Assembly: GCA_002496355.1 (NCBI GenBank) | Contig: DAJP01000020.1 | Location: 3,694 to 9,121, forward strand | From: Euryarchaeota archaeon UBA346 | GTDB taxonomy: Archaea > Thermoplasmatota > E2 > DHVEG-1 | Direction: 5' to 3' | Length of the DNA stretch: 5,428 bases | Shown: positions 1 through 5,369 of the stretch, in pieces | How positions within the stretch are numbered: the stretch's first letter is position 1 | Layout: every line of letters starts with the position of its first letter | Program-made: the position numbers and the translations under genes | The notes under the pieces: model-generated | Database searches by the model: none | What the model saw: the letters and a program-made list of their open reading frames with translations, nothing else | Told to the model about the DNA's origin: nothing

Positions 1-79
1 TTAAGGAGAAGATTTATAATCTGTAGAGTGAAATTTACAAAAACATTATAGATCGAGGGATTTTTTACAATAAATTACG

Positions 80-87
80 TTTATATA
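80..87 (+). promoter_or_regulatory. Probable TATA box of the first surface-protein gene
   Basis: An archaeal-type TATA element (TTTATATA) lies about 43 bases before the ATG at 127. Transcription would start roughly 25 bases downstream, near 108-112, giving a short leader. A G-rich stretch (GGGGGA, 116-121) just before the ATG could act as a weak ribosome binding site. A run of six T at 61-66 could end transcription arriving from the left. Other AT-rich matches exist nearby (for example 13-19), so the assignment is by position only. Confidence 0.45.
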
Positions 88-126
88 GGAGAAAAGTGTT
101 TAGAAAATAAACAATGGGGGAAAGCA

Positions 127-1326
127 ATGGTTAAAAATCCTCTCAGAAAGAAATGTTTGGTGGTTGGAATTATCCTTTTGTTCGTAAGTGTCTTTTTTGC
201 ATCAAGTATCAATTCCACTGTTGTCATTGCATCTAATGACAACGATCAGGTTCAAAACTCAGGTTTTTCAGGTTCCATGGTTATTAACAAATCTGTCTGT
301 TATCTCTTCTCTCTAGGAAAAAAGTCGGATTCCATTGTTTGGAACAATTATGGGTATAGCTATAATTCTAACGCTCTCGCCTCACAGTTGGATTCTGAAT
401 ATCCGCTCAATTGTCAAGTGGCTGATGATTTTTTGTTGGAGAATGATTGTCAAGTGACTGGCGTGCATTGGTGGGGTGTATTTTTTGGTGGTGATGGACC
501 ATGGCCAAATCCTTGTGATTTTAACATCATCTTCTACGCAGATGATGGGACAGGGAACATGCCCACAGGAGCAGGCATGGAGGACCCAACCTCGACTGCA
601 CTAGCAGTGTATTTCATACCTCAAGTGAATGGGACTCTCGTTGGTTCTTCTAATAGTTGGTTCGAATATGATGTTGTCTTACCTTCAGGGTTCACTGCTA
701 TGGCAAATACCAAGTATTGGATTGCAATACAAGCGGTATTTCCTATCTTTCCACAATGGGGGTGGGGGACAAATGGTCCTAATCCTGATCAGCTCCATGA
801 GCCTGTGCAAGGATTCCCCGTATTAGGTGTCCCTTATTGGACCATTGAGGGCTATGGTGACATGGCGTTCTATCTTTTTGGATATCATGTACCGCAGAAG
901 GCTGATTTGGATTGTAGGGGGTCACTTGCCTGGTCTGATGTTAAACCAGGTGAAACAATCACTGGAAACTTCCAGATTATGAACGTCGGAGAGCCAGACT
1001 CGCTGCTGAACTGGACCATAACCTCGTTTCCTGACTGGGGCACCTGGACGTTCTCTCCCTCTTCGGGCATGAATCTTATTCCTCAAAATGGACCGGTAAC
1101 GGTGAATGTCAGTGTCATCGCCCCCGACATTAAAACCAACGCATTCCAAGGTCAAGTCATTATCGTCAACTCAGACAATGCCAGTGACTTCTATAAAATC
1201 CCTGTCAGCCTCATGACACCGCTCAACACAGGTATTATGCATGACGGATTTATGGCAAGGCTATTGATAAGGTTCTCATATGTCTTTTCTGCCCTCAGAC
1301 AATTCCTCCAATATGTTACATTATAG
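127..1326 (+). CDS. Secreted protein with a Trp-rich beta-sandwich-like domain and an Ig-like domain
   Basis: No enzymatic function is recognised; this looks like an exported structural or adhesive surface protein. Residues 1-35 form a signal peptide: basic NPLRKK, a hydrophobic stretch at about 11-25, and cleavage probably between 25 and 35. Residues 70-255 form a Trp/Tyr/Phe-rich domain of the kind seen in secreted beta-sandwich proteins (VADDF near 98, HWWGVFFGG near 114, YWIAIQ near 197, DMAFYLFG near 245). Residues 258-365 resemble an Ig-like repeat found in uncultivated archaeal surface proteins (GSLAWSDVKPGETITGNF, then WTFSPSSG and PVTVNVSV). Six N-x-S/T sequons (N29, N54, N168, N295, N327, N351) fit a glycosylated extracellular protein. 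There is no C-terminal membrane helix and no PGF-CTERM signal; instead the protein ends in a positively charged amphipathic tail (379-396) shared with its neighbour. The ATG at 127 is chosen because it places a proper signal peptide at the N-terminus; the ATG at 114 is in another frame and closes at once. The coding call is firm, the domain names are tentative. Confidence 0.85.
   Translation: MVKNPLRKKCLVVGIILLFVSVFFASSINSTVVIASNDNDQVQNSGFSGSMVINKSVCYLFSLGKKSDSIVWNNYGYSYNSNALASQLDSEYPLNCQVADDFLLENDCQVTGVHWWGVFFGGDGPWPNPCDFNIIFYADDGTGNMPTGAGMEDPTSTALAVYFIPQVNGTLVGSSNSWFEYDVVLPSGFTAMANTKYWIAIQAVFPIFPQWGWGTNGPNPDQLHEPVQGFPVLGVPYWTIEGYGDMAFYLFGYHVPQKADLDCRGSLAWSDVKPGETITGNFQIMNVGEPDSLLNWTITSFPDWGTWTFSPSSGMNLIPQNGPVTVNVSVIAPDIKTNAFQGQVIIVNSDNASDFYKIPVSLMTPLNTGIMHDGFMARLLIRFSYVFSALRQFLQYVTL
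1261..1314 (+). other. C-terminal tail motif LL-x-RF-x3-F-x2-LR-x2-L, copy 1
   Basis: Codes for residues 379-396 of the first surface protein. Key residues are L379, L380, R382, F383, F387, L390, R391 and L394. The spacing matches the tail of the next gene exactly, while the domains before it differ. On a helical wheel the Leu/Phe residues would form one hydrophobic face interrupted by two conserved arginines. The function is unknown; a sorting or anchoring signal is inference. Confidence 0.6.
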
Positions 1327-1393
1327 AAAAATTAAGATGTAACGAAAAACAAAAGAAGAAAATAAAAATAGTAAAATCCTGAAGGATGCAATC

Positions 1394-2989
1394 ATGTCAA
1401 AGCAACAAAAAATAGCATTCATCGTCTTATGCCTCGTCTTCCTGCTCAATGTCAACGCTGCATATACCATCACCCCTATGGAACAATCCACTGCTGAACT
1501 CCCACCTAGCGACGACACCTATATTAGTAGCAACTCGCCGAACCAGATCTTCGGTTTTTCCTCACGAGTTGGGTTGCGGAATGGAAGCGATATTAATTAC
1601 GACATCCGTACCCTTATACAATTCAACCTTTCAGATATCCCAATTGGCACTCATATCCACTATGCTCATATCTATCTTTACTTCTACTTCTACAACCCTG
1701 ATTACGGTAGTCCTGCTGGCAGACCTTATACCGTCTACCGTCTCACCGAACCCTGGAACGAAGAGACCGTCTGCTGGAACAACCAGCCTAACAGTACTGC
1801 AGACGCCACGGACTACACCTACTGTCCGAACGAAACCGGCCAGTGGATTGATTGGAATGTCACCAGCGACGTCCAAGCTTTTCTCAATGGGACCTTTGAA
1901 AACTATGGGTGGATCATTGCCGATGAGACCTCTGGGACGGGCGAGCTCCCTTACGCTGTTTTCCTTTCCAAAGAAGATGAAATCAACCACCCGTACCTCC
2001 TTGTTGACGTCGACATCAATTTTCCCCCCTTACCAGCCAGCAATCCCTACCCGGAAGACGGCCACCTGGATCTCCCAGGTAACACTGATATCTCCTGGGT
2101 CGGCAACGATCCTAATGTCGGGGAAAACCTCACCTTCGACGTCTACTTCGGTAATACATCTCCACCACCACTGTTGAGTAATAACCAATCCGCAACTACC
2201 TACGACCTTCCAAGGCTACATTCCTACTGCTATTACTACTGGAGGATTGACACCTGGGATAGTCATGGTGAATTCGCAGAAGGATTCCAGTGGCATTTCA
2301 GAACCAATCCAAACAAAGCTCCTAGTATACCAGAATACCCAAGTCCACCCTTGGGAGCCGCCAACGTCAACCTGACCCCCATCCTCGCTTGGTCAGCTTG
2401 TACAGATGGGGATGGAGACCCTGTTCTTTATGATGTCTATCTCGGTACGACGACACCTCCACCACTCGTCAGTATTAATCAAACCTCGACGACCTTCTGC
2501 TCGGCGCCACTCTCATGCGCAACCAAGTACTATTGGAGAATCATTGCTCATGATGATTATGGTGGTTACACGAAAGGATCCCTCTGGTTTTTTACTACCA
2601 TTGTGAACCACTTCCCAGATGTCCCCGTGATTAGTGGTCCGACCCAAGGCGAAATAGAGATACTGTATAACTATACCGCTGTTGCCACCGATTCTGAGAA
2701 CCAAAGTCTCTCATACGAAGTTGACTGGGGAGACGGCATTGTCGACCCGTGGTATGGCCCGATCCCTTCTGGTACTGTAATGAATTGTTCGCATGAATGG
2801 CTGCTGCAAGGTTCGTTTACGATTAAAGTCCGCGCCAAGGATACTGCGGGTGCTATCAGTGACTGGGGTTATCTGACCGTAACGATGCCTTTTTCTTATG
2901 AACCACCGCATTTCCGTTTAATCAAGTGGTTGTTGGAACGATTCCCCGATGCATTCCCGATACTCCGATCGCTCCTGGATTTCAACTGA
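1394..2989 (+). CDS. Secreted modular protein: DNRLRE-type domain, two FnIII-like repeats, PKD-like domain
   Basis: Probable cell-surface or secreted adhesion/carbohydrate-binding protein. Residues 1-22 are a classic signal peptide (KQQK, a hydrophobic core, cleavage after V-N-A). Residues 36-207 match the DNRLRE-type domain: DDTYISS near 40, TLIQFNLSDIP near 73, PWNEETVCWNNQP at 120-132, WIDWNVTSDVQAFLNG at 151-166, NYGWIIADE near 170 and HPYLLVDV near 199. This family is a beta-sandwich found in secreted proteins and linked to carbohydrate-binding modules. Residues 210-305 and 309-403 are two related FnIII-like repeats. Residues 408-499 look PKD-like (VDWGDG at 443-448, SHEW at 466-469, FTIKVRAKDTAG at 475-486). 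The protein ends in the amphipathic tail shared with the gene before it. Fourteen N-x-S/T sequons suggest heavy glycosylation. The gene lies 67 bases after its neighbour on the same strand with no T-run between them, so cotranscription is possible. GAAGGATG at 1381-1388 is a plausible ribosome binding site. No catalytic residues were identified. Confidence 0.9.
   Translation: MSKQQKIAFIVLCLVFLLNVNAAYTITPMEQSTAELPPSDDTYISSNSPNQIFGFSSRVGLRNGSDINYDIRTLIQFNLSDIPIGTHIHYAHIYLYFYFYNPDYGSPAGRPYTVYRLTEPWNEETVCWNNQPNSTADATDYTYCPNETGQWIDWNVTSDVQAFLNGTFENYGWIIADETSGTGELPYAVFLSKEDEINHPYLLVDVDINFPPLPASNPYPEDGHLDLPGNTDISWVGNDPNVGENLTFDVYFGNTSPPPLLSNNQSATTYDLPRLHSYCYYYWRIDTWDSHGEFAEGFQWHFRTNPNKAPSIPEYPSPPLGAANVNLTPILAWSACTDGDGDPVLYDVYLGTTTPPPLVSINQTSTTFCSAPLSCATKYYWRIIAHDDYGGYTKGSLWFFTTIVNHFPDVPVISGPTQGEIEILYNYTAVATDSENQSLSYEVDWGDGIVDPWYGPIPSGTVMNCSHEWLLQGSFTIKVRAKDTAGAISDWGYLTVTMPFSYEPPHFRLIKWLLERFPDAFPILRSLLDFN
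2021..2602 (+). repeat. Two tandem FnIII-like domain repeats within the second surface protein
   Basis: Repeat 1 covers residues 210-305 and repeat 2 covers residues 309-403. Both follow one plan: a Pro/Asn-rich entry, an ISW or LAW strand, a D-rich loop, then DVYFGNTSPPPLLSNNQS in copy 1 and DVYLGTTTPPPLVSINQT in copy 2, then YYWRI (281-285; 379-383) and a closing W-x-F-x-T. The DNA remains clearly similar from 2138 and from 2432. This is a domain duplication inside one gene. Confidence 0.8.
2930..2983 (+). other. C-terminal tail motif LL-x-RF-x3-F-x2-LR-x2-L, copy 2
   Basis: Codes for residues 513-530 of the second surface protein, following a short linker after the PKD-like domain. Key residues are L513, L514, R516, F517, F521, L524, R525 and L528. 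Only one residue follows the motif, whereas three follow copy 1, so in both proteins it sits at the extreme C-terminus. Here the variable positions include two prolines (P518, P522). Confidence 0.6.
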
Positions 2990-3016
2990 CCGTCAATCGT
3001 TGTCGTACCGGTAAAC

Positions 3017-3041
3017 TAGGGTTCAAATCCATTCCCCGGCA
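3017..3041 (+). pseudogene. tRNA 3'-end-like fragment (T-arm and acceptor 3' strand)
   Basis: GGTTCAAATCC matches the B-box/T-arm consensus. After the 7-base T-loop (TTCAAAT, 3022-3028) come exactly five bases (CCATT), seven G/C-rich bases that suit an acceptor 3' strand (CCCCGGC, 3034-3040) and A at the discriminator position. This spacing is that of a real tRNA. No D-arm, anticodon stem or 5' acceptor strand (GCCGGGG or similar) can be folded from the preceding 100 bases, and the T-stem pairs at only three of five positions. It is therefore not an intact tRNA but a remnant, an attachment-site scar or a chance match. Confidence 0.45.
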
Positions 3042-3042
3042 G

Positions 3043-3056
3043 TTTTTTATTTTTTT
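3043..3056 (+). terminator. T-rich terminator after the surface-protein genes
   Basis: Two runs of six or more T separated by a single A lie 53 bases after the stop codon of the second surface protein. Archaeal RNA polymerase terminates at such T-tracts without needing a hairpin. The T-tract follows the tRNA-like 3' fragment at once, as it would follow a tRNA gene. Confidence 0.6.
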
Positions 3057-3085
3057 ATCAATTAAATAATAAATAGAAAAACTAT

Positions 3086-3109
3086 AATGATTAGCATTCC
3101 TAAATCATT
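3086..3109 (+). repeat. Imperfect inverted repeat in the AT-rich spacer
   Basis: AATGATTAG (3086-3094) pairs with CTAAATCATT (3100-3109) around a 5-base loop, giving nine base pairs with one bulged base. It lies about 75 bases upstream of the rps6e TATA box. It could be an RNA hairpin or a protein-binding site; in such AT-rich DNA chance is also a fair explanation. Nothing coding is seen between 3057 and 3180. Confidence 0.35.
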
Positions 3110-3181
3110 TTGCAACTTCCAAAATGAGCGATAAAAACAAAATAATAAAATTGTAATCTAAGGAATAAATCATACCAAATC

Positions 3182-3190
3182 TTTATAAAA
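3182..3190 (+). promoter_or_regulatory. TATA box of the rps6e operon
   Basis: TTTATAAAA is a strong archaeal TATA element 78 bases before the rps6e start codon. The expected transcription start is about 22-27 bases after its centre, near 3208-3213, which gives a leader of roughly 55-60 bases. It is the best promoter candidate for the three-gene translation operon. Confidence 0.65.
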
Positions 3191-3208
3191 TACTCGCTAT
3201 TCCCCTTC

Positions 3209-3227
3209 TTGTAACACAACGTTACAA
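3209..3227 (+). promoter_or_regulatory. Perfect 7-bp inverted repeat at the predicted transcription start
   Basis: TTGTAAC (3209-3215) and GTTACAA (3221-3227) are exact reverse complements with a 5-base spacer. The 19-bp palindrome overlaps the start site predicted from the TATA box, where a bound repressor would block initiation. If transcribed, it could instead form a hairpin at the 5' end of the leader. No regulator is identified. Confidence 0.5.
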
Positions 3228-3254
3228 AACTACTCCAAGAGAAGAAGAATGATT

Positions 3255-3260
3255 AGGAGA
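3255..3260 (+). promoter_or_regulatory. Ribosome binding site of rps6e
   Basis: AGGAGA lies seven bases before the ATG at 3268 and matches the archaeal Shine-Dalgarno consensus. It decides this start over the out-of-frame ATG at 3249. Confidence 0.75.
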
Positions 3261-3267
3261 AAGAATC

Positions 3268-3705
3268 ATGGTAGAGTTCAAAGTCGTTGTCAACGATGTA
3301 CAAACAGGTAAATCATACAACATCCCGGTGAGCGGCCATCATGCCAACTCGTTGATCGGGAAGAAAATCAACGATGAAGTCGATGGGATATTCGTCTCAC
3401 TCCCGGGCTATAAACTTCAGATCACTGGTGGGACTGATAAAGATGGGTTCCCCATGAGACATGATATCCCTGGTTCCACCCGCAGACGTCTGCTCCTCAG
3501 CAGAGGCCTTGGGTTCAAACCAACGGAGCGGGGGAAACGGAAGAAGAAATCGGTCCGTGGGAATACGATTAACCAAGACATTGTCCAAGTGAATATGAAG
3601 GTCATGAAGCCTGGTGCTAAACCAATCGATGAGATCATCAAAGGGGAAGGGAAAACAGAAGGAAAGGAAGCACCGGCGGCTAAGGAGAAGAAAGAGGAGC
3701 AATAA
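3268..3705 (+). CDS. rps6e: Small ribosomal subunit protein eS6
   Basis: eS6 is a structural protein of the archaeal/eukaryotic small ribosomal subunit with no bacterial counterpart. The 145-aa product shows the family signature GYKLQITGGTDKDGFPMR at residues 47-64, followed by an Arg/Lys-rich RNA-binding part (TRRRLLLSRGLGF, 71-83; GKRKKKSVRGNTI, 89-101; DIVQVNMKV, 104-112). Residue 65 is His where Pro is common in relatives, a minor difference. Residues from about 126 form a low-complexity Lys/Glu/Ala-rich tail that makes the protein somewhat longer than the archaeal core of about 125 residues. It is the first gene of the operon and its stop codon shares one base with the start of the aIF2 gamma gene (TAATG), suggesting translational coupling. 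Linkage of eS6 with aIF2 gamma is a known archaeal gene order. Confidence 0.97.
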   Translation: MVEFKVVVNDVQTGKSYNIPVSGHHANSLIGKKINDEVDGIFVSLPGYKLQITGGTDKDGFPMRHDIPGSTRRRLLLSRGLGFKPTERGKRKKKSVRGNTINQDIVQVNMKVMKPGAKPIDEIIKGEGKTEGKEAPAAKEKKEEQ

Positions 3706-4946
3706 TGAGTTTTCCGAAACCTCCTGAGGTCAATATCGGAATGATTGGGCATGTTGACCATGGGAAAACAACGCTGACTCAGCGGTTGACGGGGAAGTGG
3801 ACAGATGAGCATTCTGAGGAGTTGAAAAGAGGTATCTCGATTCGCCTTGGGTATGCGGATGCTGCGTTTTATAAATGTTCAACCTGTGATGATCCTGCGT
3901 GTTATTCGACGCAGAAGATTTGTCCGAACTGCAAAGGCAAGACCGAACTGCTCAGGGTTGTTTCTTTTGTTGATGCACCTGGTCATGAGACGCTGATGGC
4001 AACTATGCTTTCTGGTGCGGCCATCATGGATGGAGCCGTGCTGGTGATTGCAGCAAATGAGGTCTGTCCTCAACCACAGACGCGGGAACATCTGATGGCA
4101 TTAGAAATCATAGGTGCAAAACGGATTATTATTGTTCAGAATAAAATTGATCTTGTTTCTGAGGAAGATGCTGTTATTAATTATGAACAGATTGTGAAGT
4201 TTGTGAAAGGAACCTGCGCAGAAGGGGCACCGATCATCCCTGTCAGCGCTCATCATGACATCAACATCGATGTGCTGATTAAGACCATGGAGGAGCATAT
4301 CCCGACCCCGAAGAGAGATATGGAAAAACCTCCGCTGATGTATGTCGCACGAAGTTTCGACGTGAATAAACCTGGGACAAAACTCAGTGAATTGAAAGGT
4401 GGTGTCGTTGGAGGGTCACTGTTGCAGGGGACACTGAAGAAAGGAGAGAAAATCGAGATTGCCCCGGGGAGAAAGCATGAGGTTGAAGGAAAAACTGTCC
4501 TTGAACAAATCTTTACGACTGCCAATTCACTTATTACTGGTGGCACGATGACCGATCTCGCGTTACCTGGTGGGTTGATCGCGATTGGGACTGAGCTGGA
4601 TCCTACGATGGTGAAATCAGATTCCCTGGCAGGGAAAATCGTTGGACGACCGGGTCAGCTTCCACCGGTGCTTGATACGATTGATTTATCCATGTGTTTA
4701 TTGAAACGTGCAGTAGGAACCGTTGATGAGAAAAACGTTGAACCGTTGAAAACAAATGAACCCTTGATGCTGACGGTTGGGACCGCGACCACGGTTGGTA
4801 TCATCAATGAGCTTCGTCCGAACTGGATCCGGGTGAAACTGAAACTACCGGTCTGCGCAGACCAAGGACAGCGGATCGCGGTGAGCAGGCGCATTGAAGG
4901 CAAATGGCATCTGATAGGGTACGGGGAGATAAAATCCACAAAATAG
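3705..4946 (+). CDS. eif2g: Translation initiation factor 2 subunit gamma (aIF2 gamma)
   Basis: This is the GTPase core of the heterotrimeric factor that brings initiator Met-tRNA to the 30S subunit in the cytoplasm. The 413-aa length is typical. The GTPase domain (1 to about 205) has the P-loop GHVDHGKT (15-22), a switch I region with RGISIRLGYADA (42-53), a zinc knuckle with C58-x2-C61 and C73-x2-C76 plus C66, DAPGHE (90-95), NKID (146-149) and SAH (181-183). Domain II spans about 207-325 (LMYVARSFDVNKPG near 211, GGVVGGSLLQG near 232). Domain III closes with NEPLMLTVGTATTVG near 351 and WHLIGYGEI (401-409). GIGMVDHG-type SelB-like changes are absent and the tail matches aIF2 gamma, so this is not EF-Tu or SelB. 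GAGGAG at 3694-3699, inside the end of rps6e, is the ribosome binding site. No truncation or missing motif is seen. Confidence 0.97.
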   Translation: MSFPKPPEVNIGMIGHVDHGKTTLTQRLTGKWTDEHSEELKRGISIRLGYADAAFYKCSTCDDPACYSTQKICPNCKGKTELLRVVSFVDAPGHETLMATMLSGAAIMDGAVLVIAANEVCPQPQTREHLMALEIIGAKRIIIVQNKIDLVSEEDAVINYEQIVKFVKGTCAEGAPIIPVSAHHDINIDVLIKTMEEHIPTPKRDMEKPPLMYVARSFDVNKPGTKLSELKGGVVGGSLLQGTLKKGEKIEIAPGRKHEVEGKTVLEQIFTTANSLITGGTMTDLALPGGLIAIGTELDPTMVKSDSLAGKIVGRPGQLPPVLDTIDLSMCLLKRAVGTVDEKNVEPLKTNEPLMLTVGTATTVGIINELRPNWIRVKLKLPVCADQGQRIAVSRRIEGKWHLIGYGEIKSTK

Positions 4947-5314
4947 TGATTCTGGATACGAGTGCGATTCTTTCATTTTTTGAATTCTCTGTTGATTGGG
5001 AAAAAGAGCTTTTTCGATTACTTGATGGATATAAAATTGTTATCCCTAGTATGGTACTACATGAACTGACTGTTCTTTCTCAGCAGACCGCTAGTCAAAG
5101 AAAACAGAAAGCTGCAGCGTCATTGAAATTTGCGAAGCGGTATGATACAATTGAAACATTAGCAGGTAACGCAGATGATGCCGTTATTGAGGCAGCGAAG
5201 AAAATGAATGGGGTGGTTGTCACAAACGATACGGAATTACGAAAACGATTGAACCTTGATTCAATACCTGTTATTTTTTTACGTGGAAAGAAAAGATTTG
5301 CCTTAGAAGAATGA
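4946..5314 (+). CDS. PIN-domain protein, archaeal Fcf1/VapC9-like, probable RNA endonuclease
   Basis: PIN domains are metal-dependent RNases. The product shows the acidic set expected for activity: Asp of LDTSA, codon 4955; Glu of LHEL, codon 5063; the Asp pair of NADDA, codons 5174 and 5177; and Asp of TNDTEL, codon 5228. An IPVIFLRGKKR end is typical of the archaeal group related to eukaryotic Fcf1/Utp24, an 18S rRNA-processing nuclease. Position after aIF2 gamma is a known archaeal arrangement and argues for rRNA or translation work rather than a toxin; no antitoxin gene is adjacent. The start is uncertain. GTG at 4946 overlaps the previous stop by one base (TAGTG) and puts LDTS three residues from the N-terminus as in relatives, giving 122 aa, but the nearest GGAG (4925-4928) is 17 bases upstream. 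ATG at 4904 would give 136 aa with a 43-base overlap, and its extra 14 residues are read from codons already constrained by aIF2 gamma. Confidence 0.88.
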   Translation: MILDTSAILSFFEFSVDWEKELFRLLDGYKIVIPSMVLHELTVLSQQTASQRKQKAAASLKFAKRYDTIETLAGNADDAVIEAAKKMNGVVVTNDTELRKRLNLDSIPVIFLRGKKRFALEE

Positions 5315-5333
5315 TGGTGTTCTACCAAGAAAG

Positions 5334-5344
5334 TTTTTTATAAA
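5334..5344 (+). promoter_or_regulatory. T-run and overlapping TATA box between the PIN gene and tRNA-Met
   Basis: TTTTTTATAAA serves two likely roles: the six T end transcripts of the translation operon 20 bases after the PIN stop codon, and TTTATAAA is a TATA box whose expected start (about 5364-5367) falls just before the tRNA at 5370. Confidence 0.6.
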
Positions 5345-5369
5345 CAATCCCTATTCTGCATCCTGTCAC

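Noticed and set aside
410..456. In-frame 11-base direct repeat ATTGTCAAGTG at 410-420 and 446-456, giving CQV twice, 12 residues apart
   Set aside because: Only two short copies inside a coding region; it may reflect a beta-strand echo but is too small to call a repeat element.
1449..2177. A 242-codon open frame on the + strand inside the second surface-protein gene
   Set aside because: Its product is a Ser/Thr/Pro-rich sequence without domain features, and it is fully covered by the gene with a signal peptide and clear domains; it is a frame shadow.
2991..3041. A complete tRNA-Asp-like gene with GTC in the anticodon position at 3002-3004
   Set aside because: Counting back from the T-loop places GTC correctly, but the flanking bases form no anticodon stem and no D-arm or 5' acceptor is present.
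3397..3812. Long open frames on the - strand opposite eS6 and the start of aIF2 gamma
   Set aside because: They lie antisense to two certain, conserved genes, have no ribosome binding site, and show no recognisable protein features.
4946..5314. PIN gene as the toxin of a VapBC pair
   Set aside because: No small antitoxin gene lies upstream; the gene follows aIF2 gamma directly as in many archaea, which favours a housekeeping Fcf1-like role.
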